64,000 bases of DNA from Mactra quadrangularis (lineage: Eukaryota > Mollusca > Bivalvia > Venerida > Mactridae): assembly GCA_025267735.1 (NCBI GenBank), contig CM046297.1, positions 11,530,515 through 11,594,514 on the forward strand, written 5' to 3'. Position numbers and translations under genes: made by a program. The notes under the pieces were generated by a model, which ran no database searches, was not told the DNA's origin, and worked only from the letters and a program-made list of their open reading frames with translations. This document shows, piece by piece, positions 11,401 to 23,782 of the stretch (position 1 is its first letter; every line of letters starts with the position of its first letter).

Positions 11401-14400
11401 TTGTCATCGTTGCTTCACGAGAAAGTGTTCGGACAACATATAGCTGTTAGTACTATAGTCAAACTTCTGAAAGGTCATTTGGAGACAAGATCAACCAAAC
11501 CTTTAGTGTTGTCCCTTCATGGACCATCTGGTACTGGGAAGAGTTATGTAACCCAATTTATTATTGAGAACATGTACCGTCAAGGTATGGATAGTCAGTT
11601 TGTTCACTTCATATCACCAATGACTGACTTACCAAATACGCAAGACATTGACTCGTACAAGGTTAGCATTTTTGTTTAGTATTAATTATGTTTCTTTATG
11701 TCGTTTGAAAAAAGTAATTATATTACATTACAATTACATTTTGTACATTTTAAGTGTTTGAAACAATAATTTTGGATATATATTATAGATAAAATGGGAT
11801 GTATTTCAAAATATATGTATGCAACGCATACCTTTGTCATTACTTTTAGTGATTGTTCCTCCAACATTAGTGAACCAATACTTTCTGATACGTTCGTCAA
11901 TTCTTTTATTGTAAGTTTTTCCAAGGACAGCTTTGGCATCAATTTGGCGTTCTATAAATGCTTCATACTTACATTAGTGCAATGTATGCAGAGCGCATGC
12001 AATTAGTTGTCGTAGAGATAAACATGCAAAAACTTGTACAACATTAATCATATACATAAACAGTAATATCGTTTTCTCTGCTAATTTGTTGCTTGATTGT
12101 TTTTATTTTCTCCGTTCGTATTTTTTATAGTTACGAGGTAGGTCAAATAATCGTTTCTGGAATGCACGAATGCTGGACGCTCATCATCCTTTACCATCGA
12201 CTTATTCTTCTCATAAAACGTAATTCTCCTTTGAGGGTTTTTAACCCACGACAAAATGACTGTTTTTTTGTTTTGTTTTGTATTTTGTAGGTCTTATTGA
12301 AAAGTCAAATAGAAGAAGGTGTTCAGCTATGTCCAAGATCTATGTTTGTTTTTGATATGGTAGAAGATATGCCGGCCGGTGTATTAGATGTTTTACAACC
12401 ATTTCTCGATCATAAAAGAGAAGTAAATGGTGTATATAAGGTATATAATGAGAACACCATTCTCGTCTAAACGATGATGACGCACAATCTTTTGTATGTT
12501 TTTACATCAATTCTATATATTATAAAAGATAACTTGTTTTGCCAGCGCTAGAAGCAAGAATTTCAACGGTACCTGGAAAGGTCAAAAGCCCACACGACTC
12601 TATGCCCATGAACTAGTTTTAAACTTCATTGCATAGTGTGATTTCATCTCGTTGCTACAATGTAGACTACACATAAGCGTAGAAATAGATTCCCTAGGCT
12701 AATATTTTGATAGATACCATTGACCTGATTACCAGGAATACTATCTTTGATAAAGTCTATTATATCGTGCATAAGCATTAAACTTACAATAAATGTAGTT
12801 TGGTATTGATATACATAACCTAGATGCGACAAAGTAGTTATATCAATTTTGTATGCATGATAACATTTTACAGGGTAAATTGAAAAGTCAAATAGAAGAA
12901 GATGTTAAGCAATGTCCAAGATCTATGTTTGTATTTGATATGGTAGAAGATATACCATCCGGTGTATTAGATGTTTTACATCCATTTCTTGATCATAATC
13001 ATCAAGTTAATGGTGTAGATTATAGAAAGGCTATGTTTATATTTATAAGGTATATAATGAGAACACCATTCTCGTCTATACAATGATGACGCACAATCTT
13101 TTGTATGTTTTTACATCAATTCTATACATTATAAAAGATCACTTGTTTTTGCCAGCGCTAGGTACCTGGAAAGGTTAAAAGCCCACACGACTCTATGCCC
13201 CGTGAAGTTAATTGCAATGAAACTTAGTTGAAATTAAAACAAAGTTGAAGCAAACAATTACGTTGAAGAGACTAATACCATGGTAATTGATAAAACGAAA
13301 TTAAAATGGCTTAAAACGTAACTCATAACTGTTACATTTTAACTCTGATGATTTTACAAACTAGTAAAGAAATGATTTATTGCAAAATTTAAAAAGGAAA
13401 TGATAACACTTTATGAAGTTCCTATTTTCATGCATATACATTTGTCTAAAGATATGATTATATTTCTCAAGTTTTGATTAATAATTTGAAAATAATCACA
13501 TGAATACAAAAGTGTTGAGTTAATTATGGATGGCACTATGAAGTGAATGAACAAATTTTTATAAAAATGTCCATGTGATTAGATTATTTAACACATCTAA
13601 TTCTTTTCACTTTAAGTACAACAGGTAGCTTGGAAATAAATGGTGTAGTTAAAAATAAATCCAGTGGAGTCAAAAGGAGAGAACTTTCTTTAAATGATTT
13701 TGAACAAATCATAAGGAGAAAAGCATATGAAAGCTCAAGTATGAATATATTTAATGTTCAAGTTGTTTGCTTTGTTAGTCATTGGTTTATATTTGCACAT
13801 GATTGCAACGCCCGTCTAACTTTGTCAGTGTTGCTCGTCTTATTGTTTTCCACTTTCTCTAGAACTTTTATTTCTTTTGAAATATTTTTATTTAACGTTA
13901 AATAAAACACAATCTGTTACCATTGTAGAATGTCTATGGTATAAAATATGCCTGAATTGTTCCCTGTAAATGCAAGCATTGTATGAATTAGTAATTTTCT
14001 TAACCAGGGTCGGTGATGCAGTTGGTAGCGCGCCGGGATTTTGGAATCTCGTGTCCCGAAAGGGGGTTCGGGTTATGCCTTTCCATGAAAGTTTGACAAT
14101 AATGTCAATTTTCATCCATTAATTAGATGTATGGAGAAATTTCCGGCCTTGTGGAAGTTAAGTGAGTGCTGGTTATAGACCAAATGTCCAGGAAAGCTAG
14201 GTTAGTTGCGTAGGACGCCGTAAAATGAGCTTAATTGTTGGGTGACATTGTTGTGTTCGCTGTTGTTACCTGACCAGAGAGAAAAAAGGGTGCACTGAGT
14301 TTCAATGTGTCCCAATCAGATGATTGGTAAAGATGATGATCGTTTATACGTCTTGTACAATAAGATTTACGAAATAATACTAGCATTTAAATTCACTAAC

Positions 14401-14775
14401 GTTGTTTAAGTTAGTTGTATTAGTAAATAACTCGAAACGGCATTGATTGACGTACTATTTACCCATGGTATGTATTAGAAGCATCTTTGGTAACTCGTCT
14501 ATATTGAATTTTCAGATGGTCTTCAAAAGAGTATTTTGATCCGCAATAATCTGGTATCTGCGTTTGTACCATTTTTACCATTGGAGAAGAATCATGTCAC
14601 ACAATGTATCGCTCGAGAGTTGATTGCAAGAGGTATCTACAAACTTAGTCTCAATATCTTTGATACTGAAGAAGTTGAACTCATTGCTGATCAGTTAACA
14701 GATGGGCAATATTCTCAGTCTGGGTGTAAAGGGGTGGTTGAGAAAGTTGATATATATAGACCAGAAAAAAACTAG
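8485..14775 (+). CDS. Torsin-like AAA+ protein, gene 1 (5 coding exons)
   Basis: Exons: 8485-8815, 11399-11661, 12874-13049, 13617-13738, 14516-14775, all bounded by GT-AG, giving 383 aa. The start is ATCATGG, conserved in all six copies. Exon 1 gives about three hydrophobic segments (residues about 9-50 and 66-88), then CTFKECC, the counterpart of the torsin CxFxECC motif, and an N-I-T sequon. Walker A GPSGTGKS is at 152-159. Walker B FVFDM has D220 followed by Met221 where torsinA has Glu. The sensor-1 position is Thr258 instead of Asn. FVPFLPLE and the torsin GCK motif (367-369) are in exon 5. It is the most diverged copy together with gene 2. Intron 1 holds a hAT element, intron 2 a second copy of exon 3 (12291-12440), intron 4 a SINE. 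By family, an ER-lumen or nuclear-envelope ATPase. Its substrate is unknown. Confidence 0.85.
9413..10866. mobile_element. hAT-type transposon, copy 2, in intron 1 of gene 1
   Basis: Has the same CAGGGATGGGGTCAATTA / CCCCATCCCTG ends as the copy at 1206-2111, and a perfect 8-bp target duplication ATTGGTGA (9405-9412 and 10867-10874). It sits inside a repeat whose uninterrupted relative is at about 7440-7535 (TATTATGGGTGACTTG), which serves as an empty site. The longer of the two copies. It retains a coding fragment at 10451-10708 but no complete transposase. Confidence 0.9.
10451..10708 (+). pseudogene. hAT transposase fragment with BED-type zinc finger
   Basis: An 85-codon frame inside the hAT element. 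Near its end it shows Cys-x2-Cys (RCERC), then about 18 residues later H-x4-H-x4-H (SHLMKHMQMYH), the spacing of a BED DNA-binding finger as found at the N-terminus of hAT transposases. The catalytic region is absent, so this is only a relic. The same segment in the copy at 1206-2111 is frameshifted by one extra G. Confidence 0.55.
12291..12440 (+). other. Duplicate exon 3 (exon 3a) of gene 1
   Basis: Bounded by TTTTGTAG and AAG|GTATAT, 150 nt, 50 open codons. It repeats the Walker B exon: LKSQIEEGVQLCPRSMFVF, then DMVEDMPAGVLDVL. Compared with exon 3 at 12874-13049 it lacks 26 nt near the 3' end that would encode DYRKAMFIF. The flanking intron sequence (AACACCATTCTCGTCTA) is shared, showing a tandem exon duplication. 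It starts and ends in phase 0, so it can be included before exon 3 without breaking the frame, but cannot replace it. It may be a cassette exon or a dead exon. Confidence 0.7.
14008..14250 (+). mobile_element. tRNA-derived SINE in intron 4 of gene 1
   Basis: It begins with a tRNA-like head (GTCGGTGATGCAGTTGGTAG, box A), followed by a degraded box B near GGGTTCGGGTTATGCC. The body has CCATGAAAGTTTGACAATAATGTC, ATGGAGAAATTTCCGGCCTTG, GTCCAGGAAAGCTAGGTTAG and GACGCCGTAAAATGA. It matches the body of the SINE at 27310-27560. The 3' boundary is uncertain. Confidence 0.7.
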
Positions 14776-15452
14776 TAACAAACAAATGATTGAAGGACAT
14801 GTCAACGTAATATTAACATTTTTGTGAAATCTTGAACCAAATATCATTTATGCTTGGCACGCCTTCTAAAATTCAATGAAAATTAGAATATTGAGAAATT
14901 ATTAGAGTACCGCATACAATTTTACTATCATGAGAACGTATTCATGTAATATAGTGGTTGATCTGTTGATAAACTAATTCATTGCTATTTTTCTTCAGAT
15001 GATTTTTGTGACTTTTTCAAGAATGAATATACATGTATTCTATGGAGAGATTTTTGGACAGCAATGTTTACTACAAAAGTCAGAGTTCATCAATTGTCAC
15101 GTTGTTTAAATAAAGTATAATAGCATGTTTTCAGATTGCTTTCATGTTTAAAAACATGTTATTCTCAACAATGTGTTCTAACACACTTGATTTTGTTGTT
15201 CTACGAAATGTTAATATGGACGTTTTTTTAGATTTGCCTGAAACTAATTTATACATAACTAGCTAAGATAACTACATAACAGCTTATGTTTAAATGATAA
15301 CTTATTTGCTATACATGTATATGACTGCTTTATTTATCTGTTTTAATGTATGGAGTATGCATGAATACTACTTACTGATCGTTTATTTGTTAACAGTACA
15401 ATTAATGCATTGTTTGTATTGACCACTAAGTATACTCTTAACTCGTTCAATT
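14776..15452. other. 3' flank of gene 1
   Basis: The stop codon TAG is followed by AT-rich sequence. A candidate polyadenylation signal AATAAA is at 15109-15114. No other gene was seen. Confidence 0.35.
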
Positions 15453-16790
15453 AAACACATTATTCTTAGTATGTATCTTTAATGGTTTCATCTACGGTAA
15501 TACTCCAATTGTTATATATATTGTTTAAACTTGGTAACTTTTTTCAATCTTTATATATTCACTTTTTAGTGCTTATCTGAACTTTTACGTTTATTTGCTA
15601 TTTCTTGTGTACAATAAGCAATAGTTTGACCACCATCTGTAATAACTAATTACAAACTGTCTGTGCAATAAAATTGTATTGAAAATATCAACTTGTTTTG
15701 GAATTTAATATCATACTTATATGAGTATCGTGTCATATTTTATAAGCCTGTTCTTTCTTTACGAGCGTCCAATTGTGTTATATATTTATGTCTGCATAGA
15801 GGTTTGGACAATTTCTACATCTTCAAACTAAATGTTTCTTTAAGTTTAAAGTTTCAATTGTTTCCATGTTATTGAACTATTAAAACTGTTTCTACATTTA
15901 AAACTACAAATAACTATTGTAACAGGTAACCCATTATTAAAACAAAATCAATTTGTAAATGCTCTATATTCTTTGATAGTAAACGTAACTTTCAAGGGGA
16001 AATGATGCTTAGTATAAAACATGCAGTTTAAAAGTGTTGAAAATGATTGAATTAGATCAGTTAGTGTAGCATCTATCAGTAAGCAGGAAGTAATCGGTTA
16101 GATACTAGAATGGTGTATTTAAGTTATCTTTTTCCAATTACATTGTTATGACTAGTCTTGGATTCCTAATGAGACATTGACTTGGATACTCTAAATAATA
16201 TGCGCTTGTCCCTTAATTTATCTTTATCTAAATTTGAAGGATGTACGCCCAGTTGACAGAGTATCTGATTTGCAAGTAAGTGCTTGCACAGCATCGGGTA
16301 AATGAACGTATCCTAACCCAATAACCCATTACACTGTAGTCCTCTACAAGGCTTGTGCACAGAATGAACTTTTACCTAAACGTGCAGTACAAAATGTTAT
16401 AAGCTGCATGAAATAAGAAAAAAAAATAAAATAATAGTGAAGAAAGATTATGATAAATAAACCTCGACTCCACCGTGAAATTTTTCATGTTTTGTCAGTT
16501 AAGAAAATAACACACGATATAAAAAATATCATTTTCGGTAAACGCGTTATCAGTGCTCGACTCGTTTAATCTATAATGAATGATAATATATTATCTATGT
16601 AACTTGTATTGTAAGATTAATAAATGGGTAAAATCGTCAAACAGGACGATAGGCTGAAGACCCAAATGGTTATTTGGAGGTACGTATTATGTTTGAAGCA
16701 TTCCTTATTTATTTTGTAAAGATATGTAGCTCTATTTATCGTTTGCTGGAATCATTCTTGAGTAAGATTTTTTAAATACATGTATCTTTA
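15453..16790 (+). repeat. Intergenic segmental duplication, left copy, part 1
   Basis: From ACACATTATTCTTAGTATG onwards it parallels 20866-22431 in block order, including TTATGTCTGCATAGA(G/A)GTTTGGACAATTTC, CAAACTAAATGTTTCTTTAAG and a copy of repeat family R. The two copies differ by many substitutions, so the duplication is old. This copy lacks the 280-bp MITE present in the other, giving an empty site at GTATCTGATTTGC. Confidence 0.75.
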
Positions 16791-16969
16791 TTAGTTTAGT
16801 ATCGAATTACAATTACGGTAAACATACTAAGTGATTGAGAGAGTGCAATATGACATGGGAATGAGGATTGCCTCGCTCTCAGTCATTTTATACCTTGTTT
16901 CATATGACTGCAATGACAACCTTAATAAATTGTCCCTTTAAAGGTGATGTTTCCATACCTTTAGGGAAA

Positions 16970-17051
16970 TGTCTGGTTAACAGTGGCGTTATGTTACACT
17001 GTTCAGGACATGTCCGGTTAACAGTAGCATCATGTTATACTGTTCAGGACA
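16970..17051 (+). repeat. Two-copy 41-bp tandem repeat
   Basis: TGTCTGGTTAACAGTGGCG and TGTCCGGTTAACAGTAGCA each begin a 41-bp unit that ends in ACTGTTCAGGACA. The two adjacent copies differ at a handful of positions. Confidence 0.8.
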
Positions 17052-17430
17052 CCAATTTTCAATATAAAATAAATAGAAATAAATAAGAAATTAGTGATGA
17101 AAATGTAAAATTAAGTCTGTGAAGGATGTAGGTCCAAAAATATGAAATATAAAAGCTCAATAAAAACAGTAAAAAAATAGATAAATTAACTTACACACTA
17201 TATAACATCATGTCTGATATTTTTTTTATTTTGTTTTGTGTTATTGTACGTACATTATGTTTTTATGGTGGAGGGTTTTTACTTACATGTATCTATTTTT
17301 ATAACATTTTTGTACAACGCCATTGAATATGTAATAAAGAAATAGGCGTTGAATCAAATGAAAAAGTTTAAAGTTTATCGAAATATATTTGTCAAAATAC
17401 AGACAAAAGGTTTATGTTCATAAATTATTT

Positions 17431-18440
17431 CTGCCTGTTAAATGAGAGGCTCCATGGGAGCAGATCTCTCCAATTAACCGTCAACATTTGTTATTCGTTG
17501 CCACGTTTACCACTAGATTTTACACTACATTCAAGAATACAAAAACAGCAGATTAAAACAAAACTTTGAAATCGAAAGTAGGATTATGACTATATATTTA
17601 TAGATTTGTTACGTAAACACTTACTGGTAGTGGCACCTACCGTTTATTCATTTTAGATCACAATTGTTCTGAAGTGTCCACGTTTTTCACCGGGATTTGA
17701 TAAATCAGAACATTTAGTGCAGACTAATTGCCCCAAATGGTGGCATGATAACGTGCTTAAGTATGACATAAGCAAATATTGTATTGAATGCCTATTTTAC
17801 TCCTTCCTAGCCTTGAAATTGACATTTGCAATTACCAAAGAAACAAATTCATGACTCAAAACTTTAAAAGACAAATGTGTTTCTTACATCAACACTTAAT
17901 CGAAGTAGATGACAGCAATTAAGAGAACAACCAAAAATAAATAATACCAGCCTGTCTAAACGCACGAGCCAATCGGAGAAATTCCCAACCCAGCAGGTCA
18001 GTCAGGTCAACTAGGAGTCAAATTGTACTTGTATTTAGTTTTAATTCGTAAGAAATATTTTGCAACTGTCTCTTCTTTTGAATATTGTAACTAATCATGT
18101 CAATATTGACCCTCTTCCGTATCTCACACTATTTAAATTCCTACCAAGATCTTGACTTGACATTTAACAAGATTTTACCATATTCCACGTCAACTGACTT
18201 TTACAAACATAGATTCTTCCTCAGATATTTATCGCTTTAGAACAATCTACCAGCAACAATTGCTGAGGCCCATTTTTGAAGGATGGCCAAAGAGGGGGCA
18301 CAAAAATTGATCTTTTAAATTGGAACTTCCATCCAGCAATACGCATATATTCGATCGATTAGCTCGAGCTATTTAGGCGGGATTTTGCACCCTGGTGCTG
18401 TGCTTGCTGTCACAGTAGCTGCACAGGTCTTGACATGATG
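17431..18440 (+). repeat. Intergenic segmental duplication, left copy, part 2
   Basis: Matches 22432-23098 over ATTACA-poor non-coding sequence, with shared blocks such as TTTTACACTACA(T/A)TCAAGAATAC, AGTGGCACCTACCGTTTATTC and GGCGGGATTT(T/C)GCACCCTGG. About 640 bp (16791-17430) separates the two halves here but is absent from the right copy, so one copy gained or lost it. Confidence 0.65.
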
Positions 18441-19829
18441 ATTAGTGGTTTCTAGATACACTTTCTTCAATACATCTATATCATATGCATTTGCTTGAAT
18501 CTATATATATCTTTTTACATTTAAATATCAATTTTCTGCTGGGACTTTATCTTCCCTAGTGCGTCGTGAAAGGTTTGCCAATTTTCTAAAATTACAGATA
18601 CATGTACTAGTTCACAAATTTGGTTAAGATTTTTCTTTATTTTCAAAATACCCATTCTGTGTCTGTAATTGTGTAAAAAATCTTAATACTTTAAGACTAA
18701 CTGACATATAGATTGCCAATATAATATACAACAAAAGTCACAAAAATGCACTAAAAGTGTCGATACCGGAACATTCGGGGTAGACATTTACCATTTGAAA
18801 CACCATCATATGTACTTGTATGTCAATTTGCACTAAAATTGTCATTATCAAAACACTAATTTCCTGCTTCCAAAAATGTTTCCATACAATTTAGACAGTT
18901 TCAGAAAAAGTTGATGTTTAATTTGAAATCTGTGAATGAGTTATTATATATCAAAGATGTCAATGTTATAGATCTTCTGTCAAATAAAATGTCTAAAAAG
19001 AGATTTACCGAAGCTTAGCTTTTCAAACATTCTGTTATATTACTTCTTTGTTAACTTCGGTATTTTCTAGGATATGTTATTTAACATGGTCCGACGACTT
19101 TCAATCGATTCAGGTTCATTATTGGAATTCGTTGCAATAGGTTTGACTTTCTGGAACAAATTTGGAAACAGCAAATTTTGAAACAGTTTTCAAATTTGTT
19201 CCATCCTAATTTGGCTGAAACATAACAGATTGGCGTCAGTCTAAATATGTAACTTACATTCATTTACCGAGCGGGTAATATTATTTTTGAAAAGCATTTT
19301 TAATGACTAAATATGTATAATGTATATGTTAAAATTAATTTTATTATTTGGTAAAAGATGTGTGGCCCTACTAATCGTTAGTTTACAGCATAGCTGAATC
19401 TGTTTCAAGACTAATTCTGAAATCAGAATTTTGGATGTTAGCAGTGGTTCTTTAATTACTGGAGCTGGGTATCGCCAGCTAGATTGCATCACGATACGTA
19501 TCACTATAGTAGCATTATATCACGATATGTATCGCGATAGTAAATATACAACCATACTACCAAAAAGGTAGTTTTATTGCTCTAGTATTAACTGCACATT
19601 AAATACACTGAGGAAAAATGTGCCCTTTAAAAGTACACCTTTCTAGATAGTTCCATTTTTCCTTTCAGAAACCATTGAACTTATTATTCCAACTAAACAA
19701 TAAACAATAGTCAGTATACAATATATATAAAACGTCTCATCTGCGGAAGGGGAGAGAAAATGGTTCGAGTGGGGGTTCCTATCCTGCTTGGGAGGTCCTA
19801 GTGTCATAGGATAAGATAAATATGCAAGT
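18441..19829. other. Intergenic sequence, no gene seen
   Basis: Only short chance frames. A block near 19490-19545 has repeated ATCACGATA(C/T)GTATC motifs with partial self-complementarity. Confidence 0.4.
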
Positions 19830-19900
19830 TGACTGGGACTCGAACCCAGGACTTCTCGCTTTTAAATAAGGCGAGTACTCTCCCAACTGAGCTATCCTTC
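19830..19900 (-). repeat. tRNA-like sequence (SINE head or tRNA pseudogene)
   Basis: On the minus strand it reads GGATAGCTCAGTTGGGAGAG (box A), an anticodon-arm-like CTCGC...GCGAG with an over-long loop, then GGGTTCGAGTCCCAGTCA (box B and T arm). The acceptor halves do not pair and the anticodon loop is 11 nt rather than 7, so it is not a functional tRNA. The downstream sequence suggests an unrelated or decayed SINE tail. Confidence 0.55.
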
Positions 19901-20865
19901 TACCCATAATGTGAACAGGTAAGTACCGTGACACTGGAGTCCTCCTTCTCAAAAGTTTTTAAATAGAAGGTTATACTTTCGATTAATCCTTCCATTTCAA
20001 TATGAGATAACATACATTTTAAACTTAAATTGAAATTTATGTTGACGGAGTCTTTGAACATTAAAATAAGTTGTAGTACTTTAATAATCAGGGTCCTAGC
20101 TTTACCTAGATTTCAGGAAGAATTCTCTACTCTTTCATCTCATAGGACGAAGTTGAAGACTTTTGGAGAAGAGAAGTTACATTGAGTAAATGGGTAGTAA
20201 ATGTACTCTACTTATGAGCTTAAAAATCACGCTTCCGAATTTTGCATATCCGAATACGTATTCATTAATTTAGAAAAAGATAATCTAAATGAAATAATTC
20301 ATAATTGTCATGGACTATAGCTGCTCTCAAATAAATAATTCATTTCATTCGTATATCATCTAAATTAATATAGTAAGGTGTATATTGTTAAAAAGTGGCC
20401 TCTGGAGAAATAAAAACAAGAAATCGTCACGGTCACTTGTTGACGAATATCGCTGATTTTCATACATGAAGGATAGTCAATTGACCAACATTTATCAATC
20501 TTTAATAATTATACAAATTTATCAAAGCACTGGAGTGTTGGTGGAACGATGACCTGAATTATTTTTTTAAATAAATATTATAATTATGTCAAAATTGTAA
20601 AGAAATATTATCTAGAAATAAGTTATAATGTGTCAATTAATAGAACTTAACAAGAGCAGTTCAAGTACAGTGCGCTTAACTTTTCAACAATAATAACCAT
20701 TTCATGCAGGAGGCATTATTCTAATAACATACATCCATTGTAACGTCCCTTTAAGTCTAGAAGACGATGTATCAATAAATAGCCAATAGCCAAGTACAAA
20801 CTTATTTCCATTTGAAAAATATAACATTAAAATAAAGGAGCATAACTCCAAAAATAATTAAAATA
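19901..20865. other. Intergenic sequence, no gene seen
   Basis: AT-rich with no frame of interest on either strand and no clear repeat ends. Confidence 0.4.
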
Positions 20866-23098
20866 AAACACATTATTCTTAGTATGAATTTTAATGGTTT
20901 CTTCTACGGTAATACACCAAATGTTATATATTGTTTTAACTTGGTAACTTTTTTCAATCTTTATATATTGACATTTTAATGCTTATGAACTTTTTACGTT
21001 TATTTGCTTTGTCTTGTGTACAGTAAACAATAGTTTGACAATATGTAATTAATAATTAAAAATTTTCTATGCAATAAAAGTTGTTTTGTAAATATCAACT
21101 TGATTTGGAATTTTATTATTATACTTATATTAGTATCGTGTCATATTTGATAAGCCTGTTCTTTCTTTGCAAGCGTTTCAATTGTGTTATATATTTATGT
21201 CTGCATAGAAGTTTGGACAATTTCTACATCTTCAAACTAAATGTTTCTTTAAGTTTAAAGTTTCAATTGTTTCCATGTGATTGAACTATTAAAATTGTTT
21301 CTACATGTTAAACTACAAATACCTTTTGTAACCGGAAACCGAATTATCAAAACAAAAGCAAACTCTACATTCCTTGATGATAAACATAACTTTCAATGGA
21401 AATTGATGCTCAGTATGAAAACATGTAGTTTAAAAGTGTTGATAATGATTGAATTAGATCAGTTTGCGTAGCATCTTATTAGTAATCAGGAAGTTATTGG
21501 TTCGATACTAGCATTGTGCATTTAAGTTATCCTATTCCTATTACATTTGTCTGACTAGTCTTGGATTCCTATTGAGACATTGACTTGGATACTCTAAATA
21601 ATACGTGCATCTAAATTTGAAGGAGGTACGCCCAGTTGACAGAGCATCTGTAGCGTGTTCAATTGCACTAAACGTTACAGAACGTTACATAACGATACAT
21701 TTGGAACTCCTCAGCCATTCGCCGCGAATAATCTAATCTAATACACAAATATGCGATCGTTAAGGCAATGTGTGATGTTTCAAAATATATCATATATTTG
21801 TTAACTTCAACACCGGTAGTTTCAAAATAGCGTCTAAATATGTCCGAGATTATTCGCAGCAAATGGCCAAAGAGTTCCGAATATATCGTTACGGAACGTT
21901 TTGAAACGTTCGCGGTAATTGAACGCCCTACTGATTTGCAAGTAAGTGCTTACACAGCATCGGGTAAATGAACCTATCCTCACTCTATAACCCATTACAC
22001 TGCAGTCCTCTACAAGGCTTGCGCACAGAATGAACTTTTACCTAAACTTGCAGTAAAAGGGTTATAAACTGTATGAAATAAGAAAAAATCGAAATAGTGA
22101 AGTAAGATAACGATAAATTAAACTGGAAGCCACCGTGAGATGTTTCATGTTTTTGTCAATTGAGAAAATAACACCCGATATAAAAATATCATTTTTGGTA
22201 AACGCGTTATCAGTGCTCGACTTGTTTAATCTATAACGAGTAATAATATATTATAGATGTAACTTGTGTTTTAGGATAAAAACATTGGGTAATATCACCA
22301 TACAGAACGACAGGCTAAGGAATCAATGGTTATTTAGAGGTACGTTTTATGTTTGGAGCATTTCTTATTTATTTTATAAAGATATGTAACTCTATTTATC
22401 GTTTGCTGGAAGCATTCTGGAGTAAGAATTTGTCTAAGGGTCTCCTTGGGAGTAGATTTCTCAAATTAACCTTCAACCTTTGTTATTCTTAGCAACTTTT
22501 ACCTGATTTTACACTACAATCAAGAATACAATAAAGGCAGATTAAAACAAAACTTTGAAATCGAAAGTAGGATTTTGGCAATATGTGTATAGATTTGTTA
22601 CTTAAATACTTACTAGTAGTGGCACCTACCGTTTATTCATTTTAGATAAAAATTGTTCTGTTTTGCCCTCGTTTTTCATAGGAATTTGAAAAATCAGAAC
22701 ATTTAGTGCAGACAAATGGCCCAAAATGGTGGCATGATAACGTGCTTTTAGTATGACATAGGCAAACATTGCATTGAATGCCTATTTGGTCCTTCCCAGC
22801 CTTGACATTCGCAACTACTCAAGACACAAATCCATGACTCAGAAATATTTGAAAGCCAGAAATAGTTTTCTTACATCAACACTTTTATGGAAGTGAATGA
22901 CAGCAATTAAGATAACAACTAAACACTAAAGAATTTCTAGAGGTACATTTAATCACTTGAAAATAACAACATAAAGCATACACCTTAGGCAAACAATTCA
23001 AGTCTTTCTTCACGCATGATTGATTGGCTGGAGCAATTTCGGCGGGATTTCGCACCCTGGTACTGTCACAGTAGCTGTACGGGTCTTGATGAAGTTAA
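20866..23098 (+). repeat. Intergenic segmental duplication, right copy
   Basis: Parallels 15453-16790 and then 17431-18440. It contains a copy of repeat family R (about 21617-22420) that is interrupted by the MITE at 21651-21930. Its position just upstream of gene 2 suggests it is an old record of the duplication that produced genes 1 and 2, although no counterpart lies just upstream of gene 1. Confidence 0.7.
21651..21930. mobile_element. 280-bp MITE with long inverted termini and CTG duplication
   Basis: Left end TAGCGTGTTCAATTGCACTA, right end inverted TAGGGCGTTCAATTACCGCG. Complementarity continues inward (AACGTTAC, GGAACTC, GCGAATAATCT) for roughly 85 bp per arm. The flanking trinucleotide CTG occurs on both sides (21648-21650, 21931-21933), while the paralogous site near 16273 has a single CTG. 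Superfamily not assigned. A 3-bp duplication would fit PIF/Harbinger-like elements. Confidence 0.85.
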
Positions 23099-23358
23099 GA
23101 TAAATTCACACGTACTATCTATTTTAACGATACTTATCAACTGATGTACGATACTTATCAACTGATGTTCAAGTATTTTATTTTTTACATTCATAAGTCT
23201 TTGTATACATACATATATTAGTTGTTCTTATTTTTCTATGTATACACTTCTCTCCCCATTGTATTTATCATAGTACTACTAATACAATAGCTATTTGCAT
23301 TTAAATCTATTTATTTTCTATAGCAATCTGGTAAATGTTAAACCCTTTAGTATATATA

Positions 23359-23526
23359 CAGTATAACCTGCATAAGCGACCCTCGGCATTCAAACATATT
23401 ATTAAGTCACTCAACACAGTCTTGATGTTACTCTGTGATGATATCATATTAGTTACTCAGTTGTCCCGAGTCTAGATTCTCTGTTTATATGACATAATCG
23501 ATGGTCACGATATGCAGGTCAGGCTG
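23359..23526. mobile_element. 168-bp mariner-like MITE upstream of gene 2
   Basis: Bounded by TA dinucleotides. Left terminus CAGTATAACCTGCATAAGCG, right terminus inverted CAGCCTGACCTGCATATCGT, both continuing to GACC. The TA target duplication and CAG-starting ends fit the Tc1/mariner group. It lies about 180 bp left of the acceptor preceding gene 2. Confidence 0.7.
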
Positions 23527-23782
23527 TACATCACATTGTAAACAACATTCCATTGATACATGTATTGATATTGTTGCTGAAATTTAATGACCGTCACTGG
23601 AAATAATTGTATATATATTTATATGTATATTACATGCTTGTATTGCCTATGGACAAATGTCTTTTTTGCAATAAAATTATGTCTATGTTTATATAATTAC
23701 AGGATAGGAACACTTCAACGGAGGCCAAAAGAAGGTTAAAAAGTTGAAGTAGAAACAAATATACGATTCACTATCCTACATC

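Noticed and set aside
19830..19900. Functional tRNA gene
   Set aside because: Over-long anticodon loop and unpaired acceptor ends. It is kept only as a tRNA-like repeat.
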